A stretch of DNA of 64,000 nt from Bacteroidia bacterium (GTDB taxonomy: Bacteria; Bacteroidota; Bacteroidia; Chitinophagales; UBA2359), in contig JAUHXA010000011.1 of assembly GCA_030427245.1 (NCBI GenBank), positions 78,515 to 142,514 of the forward strand, read 5' to 3'. Below, piece after piece: positions 53,769 through 61,833 of this stretch. Within the stretch, counting starts at the first letter, position 1. Each line of letters begins with the position of its first letter. Both the position numbers and the translations under genes were made by a program. The notes below the pieces were generated by a model. That model had not been told where the DNA came from, did no database searches, and worked only from the letters and a program-made list of their open reading frames with translations.

Positions 53769-54332
53769 ATGCTCACGCTAATGGCAGAACAGCAAAAACA
53801 ACATACAACAGGAATTGTCAAAGAATACAGCAATCGTTTGTTTCGGTTTATTCGGGGCAGAGTACCAACGACTGCTGATGCTGAAGATATTTTACAAGAG
53901 GTTTGGTATCAATTTAGTAGAGTGGTCGATACTGAGCCAATTGAGCAGGTAAGTGGCTGGTTGTTTCGTGTGGCACGCAATAGAATTACGGATAGTTACC
54001 GCAAGCGAAAAGACGAACTGTTGGACGATTATACCTATGAAGATGAGGAAGGAGATGTTTTTTTGAAGGAAATCTTGCTTACCGACAACAATACACCCGA
54101 AACCGAAACGCTTCGGCAGTTCTTTTGGGAGGCATTGTTTGAAGCTTTGGAGGAACTGCCCGAAAATCAACGAAATGTTTTTATCTGGAACGAATTGGAA
54201 GACCAAACTTTTCAAGAAATTGCGGATAGAACGGGTGTGAACATCAAAACTTTGATTTCGAGAAAACGATACGCTGTTCAACATTTGCGGGAACGCTTGC
54301 AAACACTTTATGAAGAATTTTTGACGTACTAA
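53769..54332 (+). CDS. RNA polymerase ECF sigma factor
   Basis: 187 residues from ATG 53769; a second ATG lies four codons on. Region 2 is RLFRFIRGRVPTTADAEDILQEVWYQFSRVVDTEPIEQVSGWLFRVARNRITDSYRKRK. Region 4 is LEELPENQRNVFIWNELEDQTFQEIADRTGVNIKTLISRKRYAVQHLR, with the second HTH helix KTLISRKRYAVQHL. It differs from the first ECF factor at 41749. The genes downstream (two membrane proteins and a small heat-shock protein) are candidate co-regulated partners. Confidence 0.92.
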   Translation: MLTLMAEQQKQHTTGIVKEYSNRLFRFIRGRVPTTADAEDILQEVWYQFSRVVDTEPIEQVSGWLFRVARNRITDSYRKRKDELLDDYTYEDEEGDVFLKEILLTDNNTPETETLRQFFWEALFEALEELPENQRNVFIWNELEDQTFQEIADRTGVNIKTLISRKRYAVQHLRERLQTLYEEFLTY

Positions 54333-54425
54333 ATCTTTTGGAAGAAAGAATAGAAGTGAGAGTTTATGAATTGGTATCTCTGTCCTCACTTCTCACCTGC
54401 AATACTAAATTAATTAAAAAAAGTC

Positions 54426-54779
54426 ATGTTCAATAAAAACACATCGAATAGACGCATACCTCGCCCGATAAAAGGCTTGTTCTTTTTGGGGGTAATTGTC
54501 TTGTTTTTTCTCATTGTAGGCAATGTCATTGTGTACTTGTGGAATGAAGTATTGGTGGAGGTGACGGGCTTCAAAACCATTACTTTTTGGCAGGCGATTG
54601 GTTTGTTTGTGCTATGTCGAATTTTATTTGGTAGTTTTCGATTTGGTTCTAGAGGCTCACATCGTTGGCAAAAATCTCGCAGGGTATGGAAGAGTAAATG
54701 GATGGACATGAGTGAGGAAGAACGGGCGGAGTTTAAGAGCAAATGGCGAGAGCGTTGTGGTAAAAGAAACGAACACTGA
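54426..54779 (+). CDS. Small membrane protein with basic C-terminus, downstream of an ECF sigma gene
   Basis: 117 residues with one or two hydrophobic segments (LFFLGVIVLFFLIVGNVIVYLW and FWQAIGLFVLCRILFG). A soluble basic part follows: RRVWKSKWMDMSEEERAEFKSKWRERCGK. Similar proteins are often found after ECF sigma genes in Bacteroidota. A role as a membrane anti-sigma or partner is a guess, because no zinc-anti-sigma motif is visible. Confidence 0.75.
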   Translation: MFNKNTSNRRIPRPIKGLFFLGVIVLFFLIVGNVIVYLWNEVLVEVTGFKTITFWQAIGLFVLCRILFGSFRFGSRGSHRWQKSRRVWKSKWMDMSEEERAEFKSKWRERCGKRNEH

Positions 54780-54782
54780 TAG

Positions 54783-54996
54783 AACTTCAAATTCAAAGTA
54801 CAAACTCAAATTCAACACGCACTGATTGGGTAAACTTCAAATTCAAAGTGTAAACTCAAATTCAACACGTACTGATTGGGTAAACTTCAAATTCAAAGTG
54901 CAAACTCAAATTCAACACGCACTGATTGGGTAAACTTCAAATTCAAAGTGCAAACTCAAATTCAACATGCACTGATTGGGTAAACTTCAAATCAAA
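54783..54996. repeat. 50-bp tandem repeat, about 4.3 copies
   Basis: Unit begins AACTTCAAATTCAAAGTGCA, followed by AACTCAAATTCAACACGCAC and TGATTGGGTA; the four full copies start at 54783, 54833, 54883 and 54933, with a partial fifth. Copies differ at one or two sites. Each unit contains two related halves. A cousin of the unit lies near 2725-2755. Confidence 0.92.
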
Positions 54997-55151
54997 ACAT
55001 GCTGAATATCAATATTTTCAAAAAAACTTCAAAATAATCTTCTTTTTTTAAAGTAATTTTTGGTTTCAATCGTCTTCAAAAGTATAAGGCAATAAACAAT
55101 ACGTTTGCAGCCTGATTTTTCTCGATTATTTCATCTTTAATATACCAAGAT

Positions 55152-55463
55152 ATGAAACCATTTAAGTTTTTCTTTGCCCTTTCTTTGGGCGTTTTCATTC
55201 TCTTTTTCATTGCTCGATTTGTGATTATGGCAGCGATTGCAGCAGCCGTATTGAGTCTTGTTTTTTTTGTGGCTCGAAAAATCAAAAACTTCTTTCGATA
55301 CCTTACTTGGGAAGACCCGTATCACCCAAATTTTGACGACCGATACGATGGATATTACCAAAAAGCGCATCAAATTGGAGCATGGAAAAATGAAATCTTT
55401 TCGGACTTTTCGAGGCAACATCAAGCCTATCCTCCTAATTTGAAGGTCATCAAGATTCATTGA
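55152..55463 (+). CDS. Small membrane protein of unknown function
   Basis: 103 residues. A hydrophobic N-terminal half with two probable helices (FKFFFALSLGVFILFFIARF and AAIAAAVLSLVFFVARK) is followed by an aromatic/charged tail (WEDPYHPNFDDRYDGYYQKAHQIGAW). No family recognised. The position between the ECF-linked membrane gene and the Hsp20 gene suggests a shared stress-response unit. Confidence 0.7.
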   Translation: MKPFKFFFALSLGVFILFFIARFVIMAAIAAAVLSLVFFVARKIKNFFRYLTWEDPYHPNFDDRYDGYYQKAHQIGAWKNEIFSDFSRQHQAYPPNLKVIKIH

Positions 55464-55617
55464 GAAAGGTCAATAAAATAAGTAACTGATTTAGACTTTT
55501 GATTTTTTCTCCAACGATTTTCAATTATCCTGAAAATCAACTTTCTTCAAAGAGTGAACTTCAAAAGTCTTCACTTCTATATAAAAAACATTATTTAATT
55601 TTAAAAATAAATTTATT

Positions 55618-56046
55618 ATGCGTTGTAAAACAGCTTGTCATCCACGTTGGAAAAAACACCACCATAGACATCACGGCAGAGGCAGAGGACACTGGAAAAA
55701 CAAATTTATGTCGGCATGGTCTTACCCGCCTGTCAATGTAGAAGAATTGGACGATTGTTATGAGATTCAACTCTTTGCTGCGGGATATGTCAAGGGTGAT
55801 TTCAAAATTAGCCTTGAAGGAAATACCATGCGTATTGCGGTAGAAAAACCTGACAATGAGGAATCGGAAAAAAGGTATTCTCGACAATTGCAGTTCAAAC
55901 CAGGAAACTTTGAACGTTATTTTGAATTGAACGATAAGATTGATACAGAGGCGATTGTTGCAAAATATGAAGAAGGGGTATTGAAGGTGACATTACCTAA
56001 ATTGGCTGGTTCGGAAACGACTCGTCAGAATATTGATGTCAATTAA
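55618..56046 (+). CDS. Small heat-shock protein (Hsp20/alpha-crystallin) with His-rich N-terminus
   Basis: 142 residues. The alpha-crystallin core covers about 35-135 (VNVEELDDCYEIQLFAAGYVKGDFKISLEGNTMRI ... GNFERYFELNDKIDTEAIVAKYEEGVLKVTLPK). The N-terminus has CHPRWKKHHHRHHGRGRGHW, a His/Arg-rich patch of possible metal-binding or nucleic acid-binding nature. The canonical C-terminal I-x-I anchor is not obvious. It holds unfolded proteins; its position after an ECF sigma gene suggests envelope or metal stress. Followed by a terminator. Confidence 0.88.
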   Translation: MRCKTACHPRWKKHHHRHHGRGRGHWKNKFMSAWSYPPVNVEELDDCYEIQLFAAGYVKGDFKISLEGNTMRIAVEKPDNEESEKRYSRQLQFKPGNFERYFELNDKIDTEAIVAKYEEGVLKVTLPKLAGSETTRQNIDVN

Positions 56047-56087
56047 CGAAGGTACATCCCTTATGATGTTGGATTATTCTCCATTAA

Positions 56088-56118
56088 AAAACAGCCCTGC
56101 AATTGTAGGGCTGTTTTT
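56088..56118 (+). terminator. Rho-independent terminator after the Hsp20 gene
   Basis: AAACAGCCCT and AGGGCTGTTT pair across an 8-nt loop, followed by TT. It lies 42 bp downstream of the Hsp20 stop. Confidence 0.92.
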
Positions 56119-56182
56119 ATTTGTGGTAAGTAGGTTGAATTTGCCAACATAACTGTATTTTGCAGCTTCAAAAAACGCCATT

Positions 56183-56689
56183 ATGTTCAAAAACCTACTT
56201 TCCAACAGTCGTTACTTGATTATTATCGCAGTGATTGGTTCATTGATTTCTGCCACTACTTTGCTGCTACATGGTAGCTGGAAGATATTGAAGTATATCT
56301 GGGAATTGGTGCAACATGGAGTGATTGACGGAAAAGGCGATAAAGGGGTGATTTTGGCATTTATTGAAGCGATTGACGAATATTTGTTGGCAACGGTCAT
56401 TTACATCATTTCTGCGGGTTTGTACGAATTGTTCATTGATGCGGACATAAAAATGCCAAAATGGCTGGAAATTAATAATTTAGACGACCTCAAAAACAAG
56501 CTGATTGATGTGGTAATTGTGGTCATGGCAGTATTGTTTCTGGGGCAGTTGGTGAGTTGGGACGGAGAGCGTGATTTGTTGGGCTATGGTGTGGCAACGG
56601 GTTTGGTCATTTCAGCACTTACCTTTTTTAGGATTTACAAGGTCAAAGAGGAAAAACCCAAGCAAGAAAAATCATCAAACAACGGCTAA
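56183..56689 (+). CDS. YqhA family (UPF0114) membrane protein
   Basis: 168 residues with about four hydrophobic helices: LIIIAVIGSLISATTLLLHG, YLLATVIYIISAGLYELFI, VVIVVMAVLFLGQLV and GYGVATGLVISALTF. The order and the conserved YIISAGLYELFI are those of the YqhA family, of unknown function. It ends 4 bp from the convergent reductase stop. Confidence 0.85.
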   Translation: MFKNLLSNSRYLIIIAVIGSLISATTLLLHGSWKILKYIWELVQHGVIDGKGDKGVILAFIEAIDEYLLATVIYIISAGLYELFIDADIKMPKWLEINNLDDLKNKLIDVVIVVMAVLFLGQLVSWDGERDLLGYGVATGLVISALTFFRIYKVKEEKPKQEKSSNNG

Positions 56690-56693
56690 GGAG

Positions 56694-57416
56694 TTAGCCA
56701 TACGCCTCGTAAGAAACTTGGCTTTTGTCATACCCCAAAGCGGTCAATCTATCCTTTGCTTCGTCTAGCATTTCGTTCCAACCACACAAATAAAAGTGGG
56801 CATCTCGGTTGTCTGCAAACAATTCTTCGTAAATCGGGTGGACATAGCCTTTGTTGCCTTCCCAATCTTTCTCTCGTGATAAGGTGATGTAGTAGTGAAA
56901 GTTTTTCCACTTTTTAGCCAATGCTTCCATTTCTTGCCGATACAAAATGCCGTCTTCATGGCGGGTTCCAAAAACCAAGTGAATTTTGTGGAAAGACAAA
57001 CCTTTGTTCTTCAAATCTAAAAGGAAAGACCGAAAAGGAGCAATTCCTGTACCTGTACAGACAAAGCAGAGTTCTTTTTGTAGGTGTGCTTCTGGAAACT
57101 TGAAAATTCCCAAAGGGCCTCTCAGCCTCAATGGTGTACCAATTTCGACATCTTCAAATAAATAGTGTGTTCCTTCTCCTCCATCTAAATTCACAATCAC
57201 AAACTCCAACACATTGTCGCCGTTTGGAGGAGAAGCAATCGAATAACTGCGCCAACGTTTGTGCCGTTTTTCGTGAATCGGCAAATCAAAGGTCATAAAC
57301 TGTCCCGCTTGAAAATCAATTGTTTTGAGTGATGGAATTTGCACCCAAAACCGCTTGACCGTATCGTTTACTTTCGATATTTGAATAAACTCTCCATCGT
57401 ACCATTGTCCTAACAT
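56694..57416 (-). CDS. Ferredoxin--NADP reductase family flavoprotein
   Basis: 240 residues. FAD-binding RSYSIAS (56-62), NADP-binding GTGIAPF (122-128) and FYLCGWNEM. The layout matches flavodoxin/ferredoxin reductases without an Fe-S domain. It would transfer electrons between NAD(P)H and an unidentified protein partner. It is convergent with the YqhA gene. Family assignment is firm; the exact substrate is not. Confidence 0.92.
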   Translation of the reverse strand: MLGQWYDGEFIQISKVNDTVKRFWVQIPSLKTIDFQAGQFMTFDLPIHEKRHKRWRSYSIASPPNGDNVLEFVIVNLDGGEGTHYLFEDVEIGTPLRLRGPLGIFKFPEAHLQKELCFVCTGTGIAPFRSFLLDLKNKGLSFHKIHLVFGTRHEDGILYRQEMEALAKKWKNFHYYITLSREKDWEGNKGYVHPIYEELFADNRDAHFYLCGWNEMLDEAKDRLTALGYDKSQVSYEAYG

Positions 57417-57562
57417 CTGCTTGTTTTTTTGTAAAAAGCTGCATTTTGCACAAACTTAAAACATCTTTGGTGGTAATTGGTTCTTCAATGAACTTTTTAC
57501 CCTTCTTACAATGTTGCTAAATCAACCAAATATTTTGACTTTCACTCTAATTTTCCTTCAAA

Positions 57563-58045
57563 ATGACCATTCGACACGCCCTTCCCAAAGACTTCAAAGG
57601 ATTCTACGACATCAATTTGCAAGCCGATATTTACCATCGTCTTGCTGTTCCTTCAAAATTTAGAGAACCGACAGATGTTGATTACGAATTGTTTATGTTC
57701 AATCGATTCAGTGACTTCATAGCAGATAAAGATTGCGTTTTTTTGGTTGCAGTAGAGGAGGATAAGGTGTTGGGTTACTTGATTGCGCTTGTAAAACAGA
57801 TTCCCGAATACCCAATATTGATTCCTCGTAGATATGTGATGATAGACAATATGGGAGTTGACGAAAATGCTCGACAACAAGGAATCGGTACTTTATTGCT
57901 CCAAAAAATTGAAGAAGAGGCTATTGAAGTAGGATATGCTGCAATAGAATTGAATGTTTACAATTTCAATGAAGGAGCAAAAAGATTGTATATAAAGAAT
58001 GGTTTCGAGCCTATGGTTCAGAGGATGAGGAAGGAGATTAGGTGA
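57563..58045 (+). CDS. GNAT family N-acetyltransferase
   Basis: 160 residues. The start IRHALPKDFKGFYDINLQAD gives the usual beta-1 and helix. The acetyl-CoA loop is VDENARQQGIGTLLLQKIEEEA (QQGIGT). The C-terminal strand and helix are ELNVYNFNEGAKRLYIKNGFEP. A cytoplasmic small-molecule acetyltransferase; substrate unknown. Its stop codon is immediately followed by a relic of a DUF1703-type gene. Confidence 0.92.
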   Translation: MTIRHALPKDFKGFYDINLQADIYHRLAVPSKFREPTDVDYELFMFNRFSDFIADKDCVFLVAVEEDKVLGYLIALVKQIPEYPILIPRRYVMIDNMGVDENARQQGIGTLLLQKIEEEAIEVGYAAIELNVYNFNEGAKRLYIKNGFEPMVQRMRKEIR

Positions 58046-58267
58046 ACTTTGAAGTACTTCAATATCCCCATTCAACACCAATATATTTTTGAATTGAAGT
58101 ACTTGAAGAAAGAAAATGCCAAACAATTCAAAACGAAACAGAAAGAAGCAAAAAAGCAATTGTTGGAGTATGTGAATGATTCTGCTAAATTTAAGAAAAT
58201 GAATAAGTTGCAGGCTTGGACGGTGGTCGTTGTGAAAGATGAATTGACGGTAGAGAGAGTGAAATAA
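58046..58267 (+). pseudogene. C-terminal fragment of an AAA/PD-(D/E)XK (DUF1703-type) gene
   Basis: The frame immediately after the GNAT stop translates as TLKYFNIPIQHQYIFELKYLKKE and so on for 73 residues. It matches the last 70 residues of the protein at 28526-30244 (PNIPINHQYVFELKYLKKEEAKK, then LQAWTVVVIKDEVKVERVN). It has no ATG, lacks the AAA part and the first catalytic Asp, but retains Glu-x-Lys and the normal C-terminus. It is a relic of a second copy. Confidence 0.85.
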
Positions 58268-58356
58268 TTTGTATCTTGCTACCTCAAAATAAATAAAAAA
58301 TCTGATAACATCTGCGTTATCAGTATAATCTGTGATTAAATTTTCCCACTGTTCCT

Positions 58357-60015
58357 ATGTCCCTTTTCCAAAAACACCAAACCGCCCTCACCAAAGCCAT
58401 TGTAGCCCTTCAAAACCGACAATTCTACTGCCATCACCCTGAGCACCACAACGCCTATCCCAAAGAAAAAGCCAAAGAAGGGTATGAAGCCTTTGAAGGA
58501 AAGCTAAACAAACCCTTTGAGGAATTGCTGCAAACAGGCGGAACAGAATGGATAGGCAATGAAGAATCTCCATTTTGGCAAAAATCGTTGGGAATCACTT
58601 ATCCTCAAACCTCCATTGAAGTCCTGATAGACAATGCCCAAACTGCTTTCAAATCTTGGCGAAAGGTAAGCATTGAAGAACGAGCAGGTATTTTGATGGA
58701 AAGCATTGACCACATTTCACAACGCTATTTTGAAATCGCTTATTCGACCCAACATACTGCGGGACAATCTTTTGGAATGTCTTTTCAAGCATCAGGACCT
58801 CACGCTACGGATAGAGCAGTTGAAGCGATTGCGATGGCATATCAAGAATTGACCCGATTTCCTCGACAAACCGAATGGGTAAAACCAATAGGACGCACAA
58901 CCGTTTCACTTCAAAAATCATTTTTACCCATTCCCAAAGGCATTGGCTTGGCAATTGGCTGCTCGACCTTTCCTGTTTGGAACAGTGTGTCGGGAATTTA
59001 CGCGAATTTGATGGCGGGAAATGTGGCGATTCTCAAACCCCATCCAACAGGTATTTTACCCATTGCCATTTACATTGCCGAACTCCAAAAAGTGCTGCAA
59101 GAAAATGATTTTTCTCCCAATACAGTCCAGTTGGCGGTTGATAGCCCTTCTAATTTAATTACCAAAGAATTAGCCGAACATCCAGCCGTCAAGCTAATAG
59201 ATTTTACAGGAAGTAGTGAGTTCGGAAATTACATCGAATCGTTGCAAAGCCAAGGAAAAGAAGTTTTTACCGAAAAAGCGGGAGTCAATTCCGTCATTAT
59301 AGATTCTGCTCCCAATTTGCGGCAGGTGATGCGAAACTTGGCATTTTCTTTATCGCTCTATTCAGGGCAAATGTGTACGGCTCCGCAAAATATTTTTATT
59401 CCAGAAACAGGCGTAAAGGAAGGAGAGGAGCTAATTCCTTATGAACGAGTGGTGGATTTACTGCAAAATGAGGTCGCAGCGCACGTCTTGAATCCAAGAA
59501 TGAAAGTAACCTTGGGAACGATTCAAAATCCTATGACTTTGCAGCGAGCGAGAATGGCAAAAAACTTGGGAGGGAAAGTGGTTTTACGTCCGCCAAAAGT
59601 GAAATACGAACAGTTCCCCGAAGCGAGGATTCAATCGCCAACCATTATTGAAGTCAATGCAGACCAAATATCGGTTTTTGAAAAGGAGTTGTTTGGACCG
59701 ATTATCTTAGTAATCAAAACCAAAAACACCCAAGAATCTATTGATTTAGCGCAGTCTTTGGCCTCAAAACAGGGAGCGATTTCTTGTGCGGCATATACGA
59801 CTGACAAAAACATTGCAGCCCAAATCACCGAAGCCATGAACGCTGCTTTTACACCTGTTTCGTTGAATTTGACGGGTTTTATATTTGTCAATCAGGCAGC
59901 AGCTTTCTCCGATTTTCATGTATCGGGCGGCAATCCTGCGGGCAATGCTTCTTTTGCTGACCCCAATTTTGTGAATAGGCGGTTTGTGTGGATAGGGAAT
60001 CGAGTGATGGAATAA
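58357..60015 (+). CDS. paaN: PaaN-like aldehyde dehydrogenase family protein
   Basis: 552 residues. The aldehyde dehydrogenase fold has the catalytic Cys in SLYSGQMCTAPQNIF and the general base Glu in VFTEKAGVNSV. The N-terminal AYPKEKAKEGYEAF and the FTGSSEFGNYIE and MNAAFTPVSLN segments match the phenylacetate-degradation PaaN type without a MaoC domain. No other paa gene lies in the window. It could therefore serve another aldehyde substrate. Confidence 0.85.
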   Translation: MSLFQKHQTALTKAIVALQNRQFYCHHPEHHNAYPKEKAKEGYEAFEGKLNKPFEELLQTGGTEWIGNEESPFWQKSLGITYPQTSIEVLIDNAQTAFKSWRKVSIEERAGILMESIDHISQRYFEIAYSTQHTAGQSFGMSFQASGPHATDRAVEAIAMAYQELTRFPRQTEWVKPIGRTTVSLQKSFLPIPKGIGLAIGCSTFPVWNSVSGIYANLMAGNVAILKPHPTGILPIAIYIAELQKVLQENDFSPNTVQLAVDSPSNLITKELAEHPAVKLIDFTGSSEFGNYIESLQSQGKEVFTEKAGVNSVIIDSAPNLRQVMRNLAFSLSLYSGQMCTAPQNIFIPETGVKEGEELIPYERVVDLLQNEVAAHVLNPRMKVTLGTIQNPMTLQRARMAKNLGGKVVLRPPKVKYEQFPEARIQSPTIIEVNADQISVFEKELFGPIILVIKTKNTQESIDLAQSLASKQGAISCAAYTTDKNIAAQITEAMNAAFTPVSLNLTGFIFVNQAAAFSDFHVSGGNPAGNASFADPNFVNRRFVWIGNRVME

Positions 60016-60095
60016 AACGCTATGGTTAGAAGACAATAACTTTAGGAGAAAAGTAAAAATATAGTTACCTTTTCCATTCACTTCAAATATTGAAA

Positions 60096-61571
60096 ATGGA
60101 AAACCACAATAAGAATCCCCACGACGAAATCATCATAGAAAACAAGGAACTGAGTATATGGGAAGCACTTATTCCTGTTTTTGCATTGATTATCATGTTG
60201 TTTTACAATGTTTTTTTTGCTTTTGGCGATGACGCATTGAGCGGTTCTAACCAATTCATTATGCTCTGTGGCGCAGCAGTGGCAATGATTGTGGGCTTTG
60301 CTAACAAAGTCTCTTACAAAAAGATGATGGATGAAGTCAGCGAAAATGTGAAATCAACAACTGGTGCTATATTGATTTTGCTAATGGTGGGTTCGCTTGC
60401 AGGTACTTGGCTAATTAGTGGCATCATTCCGACTATGATTTATTACGGACTCAAAATATTGAATCCAACTATATTTTTGGCTGCTTGTGTGGTGATTTGT
60501 TCCATTATTTCCATCGCAACAGGTAGCTCTTGGACGACTTCCGCCACAGTTGGGATTGCGCTTATTGGTATTGGAGATACACTTGGTATTTCGTTAGGAA
60601 TGACTGCGGGGGCAGTGCTTTCAGGAGCTTATTTTGGCGATAAAATGTCTCCATTATCGGATACCACCAACCTTGCACCTGCTATGGCTGGAGCAGACTT
60701 ATTTGACCATATCAAATACATGTCTCTGACCACTGTACCGACCATTACGATTGCCTTGATTATTTTTACCATTTTAGGTTTCACGATTGATACAACCGGA
60801 ACACCCGATGTTTCTTTACAATTAGCGGCAATGGACACCGCCTTTAATATTACTCCGTTGTTGTTCATTGTACCCATTTTGGTTGTGATCTTAATAGTGA
60901 AAAAGACTCCACCCTTAGTTGCTCTATTTGCAGGTACGCTATTAGGCGGCATTGCAGCGATTATTGCGCAGCCGGATATTGTAGCCAAAGTAGGAGGCGC
61001 AGAGAGTTTGAGTTTTAACTCAGCTTATAAAGGCATTATGAATGCCATGACGGTAGATATAGCGGTCGAAACATCAAGTAAAGAATTGAATGACTTATTT
61101 ACAGCAGGAGGAATGTCAGGTATGTTGGGAACGATTTGGTTGATTATTTGTGCGATGGTTTTTGGTGGGGTAATGGATGCTATTGGAGCTTTAGCCCGTA
61201 TATCTGCAGCGTTATTGAGTGTGGCAAAATCTGTTTTTGGGTTATTTGCGAGTACTGTCGCCAGCTGTTTGGCCTTGAATGTGACGGCTTCTGATCAGTA
61301 TTTAGCGATTGTAGTACCAGGAAAAATGTTTTCTAAAGCCTATAAAGACAAAGGACTTGCACCCGAAAACCTCAGCCGTACTTTGGAGGATTCAGGTACT
61401 GTAACCTCGGTATTGGTCCCTTGGAATACCTGTGGAGCGTATCAGAGTGGCGTATTGGGCGTATCGGTATCCGACTATTTTGTATATGCTATCTTCAATT
61501 GGTTGAGTCCAATTATGACCTTGATTTTTGCCGCTTTGAGTATTAAGATTAAGCAGTTGGTGGAGGATTGA
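60096..61571 (+). CDS. nhaC: Na+/H+ antiporter NhaC
   Basis: 491 residues from ATG 60096; TTG 60090 adds two. About 11-12 transmembrane helices. GAVLSGAYFGDKMSPLSDTTNLAPAMAGADLFDH is the NhaC family signature; SWTTSATVGIALIGIG and VLVPWNTCGAYQSGVLGV are also typical. It exchanges protons for sodium, in line with a marine or saline habitat (inference). Monocistronic by position. Confidence 0.95.
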   Translation: MENHNKNPHDEIIIENKELSIWEALIPVFALIIMLFYNVFFAFGDDALSGSNQFIMLCGAAVAMIVGFANKVSYKKMMDEVSENVKSTTGAILILLMVGSLAGTWLISGIIPTMIYYGLKILNPTIFLAACVVICSIISIATGSSWTTSATVGIALIGIGDTLGISLGMTAGAVLSGAYFGDKMSPLSDTTNLAPAMAGADLFDHIKYMSLTTVPTITIALIIFTILGFTIDTTGTPDVSLQLAAMDTAFNITPLLFIVPILVVILIVKKTPPLVALFAGTLLGGIAAIIAQPDIVAKVGGAESLSFNSAYKGIMNAMTVDIAVETSSKELNDLFTAGGMSGMLGTIWLIICAMVFGGVMDAIGALARISAALLSVAKSVFGLFASTVASCLALNVTASDQYLAIVVPGKMFSKAYKDKGLAPENLSRTLEDSGTVTSVLVPWNTCGAYQSGVLGVSVSDYFVYAIFNWLSPIMTLIFAALSIKIKQLVED

Positions 61572-61591
61572 GAAGTATCCTGCAAAATAGG

Positions 61592-61720
61592 TTAGTTCTC
61601 AAATAAATCGTCTATGGTCAAAACTTCGTCTATCAATCCTATGTTGTGTTCACTGGGCAGCAAACCAAATGTCGTAACCATATTTACAAACAACTGTTTA
61701 GGAGTTTGAGTGACTACCTT
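61592..61720 (-). pseudogene. Possible C-terminal relic of an AAA-family ATPase gene
   Basis: The minus strand can be read as LKVVTQTPKQLFVNMVTTFG and LLPSEHNIGLIDEVLTIDDLFEN, ending in TAA at 61592. The pattern of a hydrophobic strand, TTFGL and a closing LTIDDLF resembles the C-terminus of the ATP-binding proteins related to the Pfam ATPase_2/AAA_14 group. It has no start codon or upstream homologous frame. Recognition is from memory. Confidence 0.4.
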
Positions 61721-61782
61721 CAATATTAAATACTTATGATATATCGTTCAGGCACAGAATAGAGTAAACTTATTGAAAGAAA

Positions 61783-61818
61783 CTCCCTGGAAGTCTAAAT
61801 ACTTCAAGGGAGCTTTTT
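61783..61818. terminator. Rho-independent terminator
   Basis: CTCCCTGGAAGT and ACTTCAAGGGAG form a 12-bp stem with one mismatch around a 6-nt loop, and a T5 run follows on the plus strand. It lies just downstream of the minus-strand gene at 61834 and could also end the NhaC transcript. Confidence 0.85.
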
Positions 61819-61833
61819 ATTTTGTAATTGAAA

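Noticed and set aside
54783..54996. CRISPR array
   Set aside because: The whole 50-bp unit repeats; there are no variable spacers between constant repeats and no cas genes.
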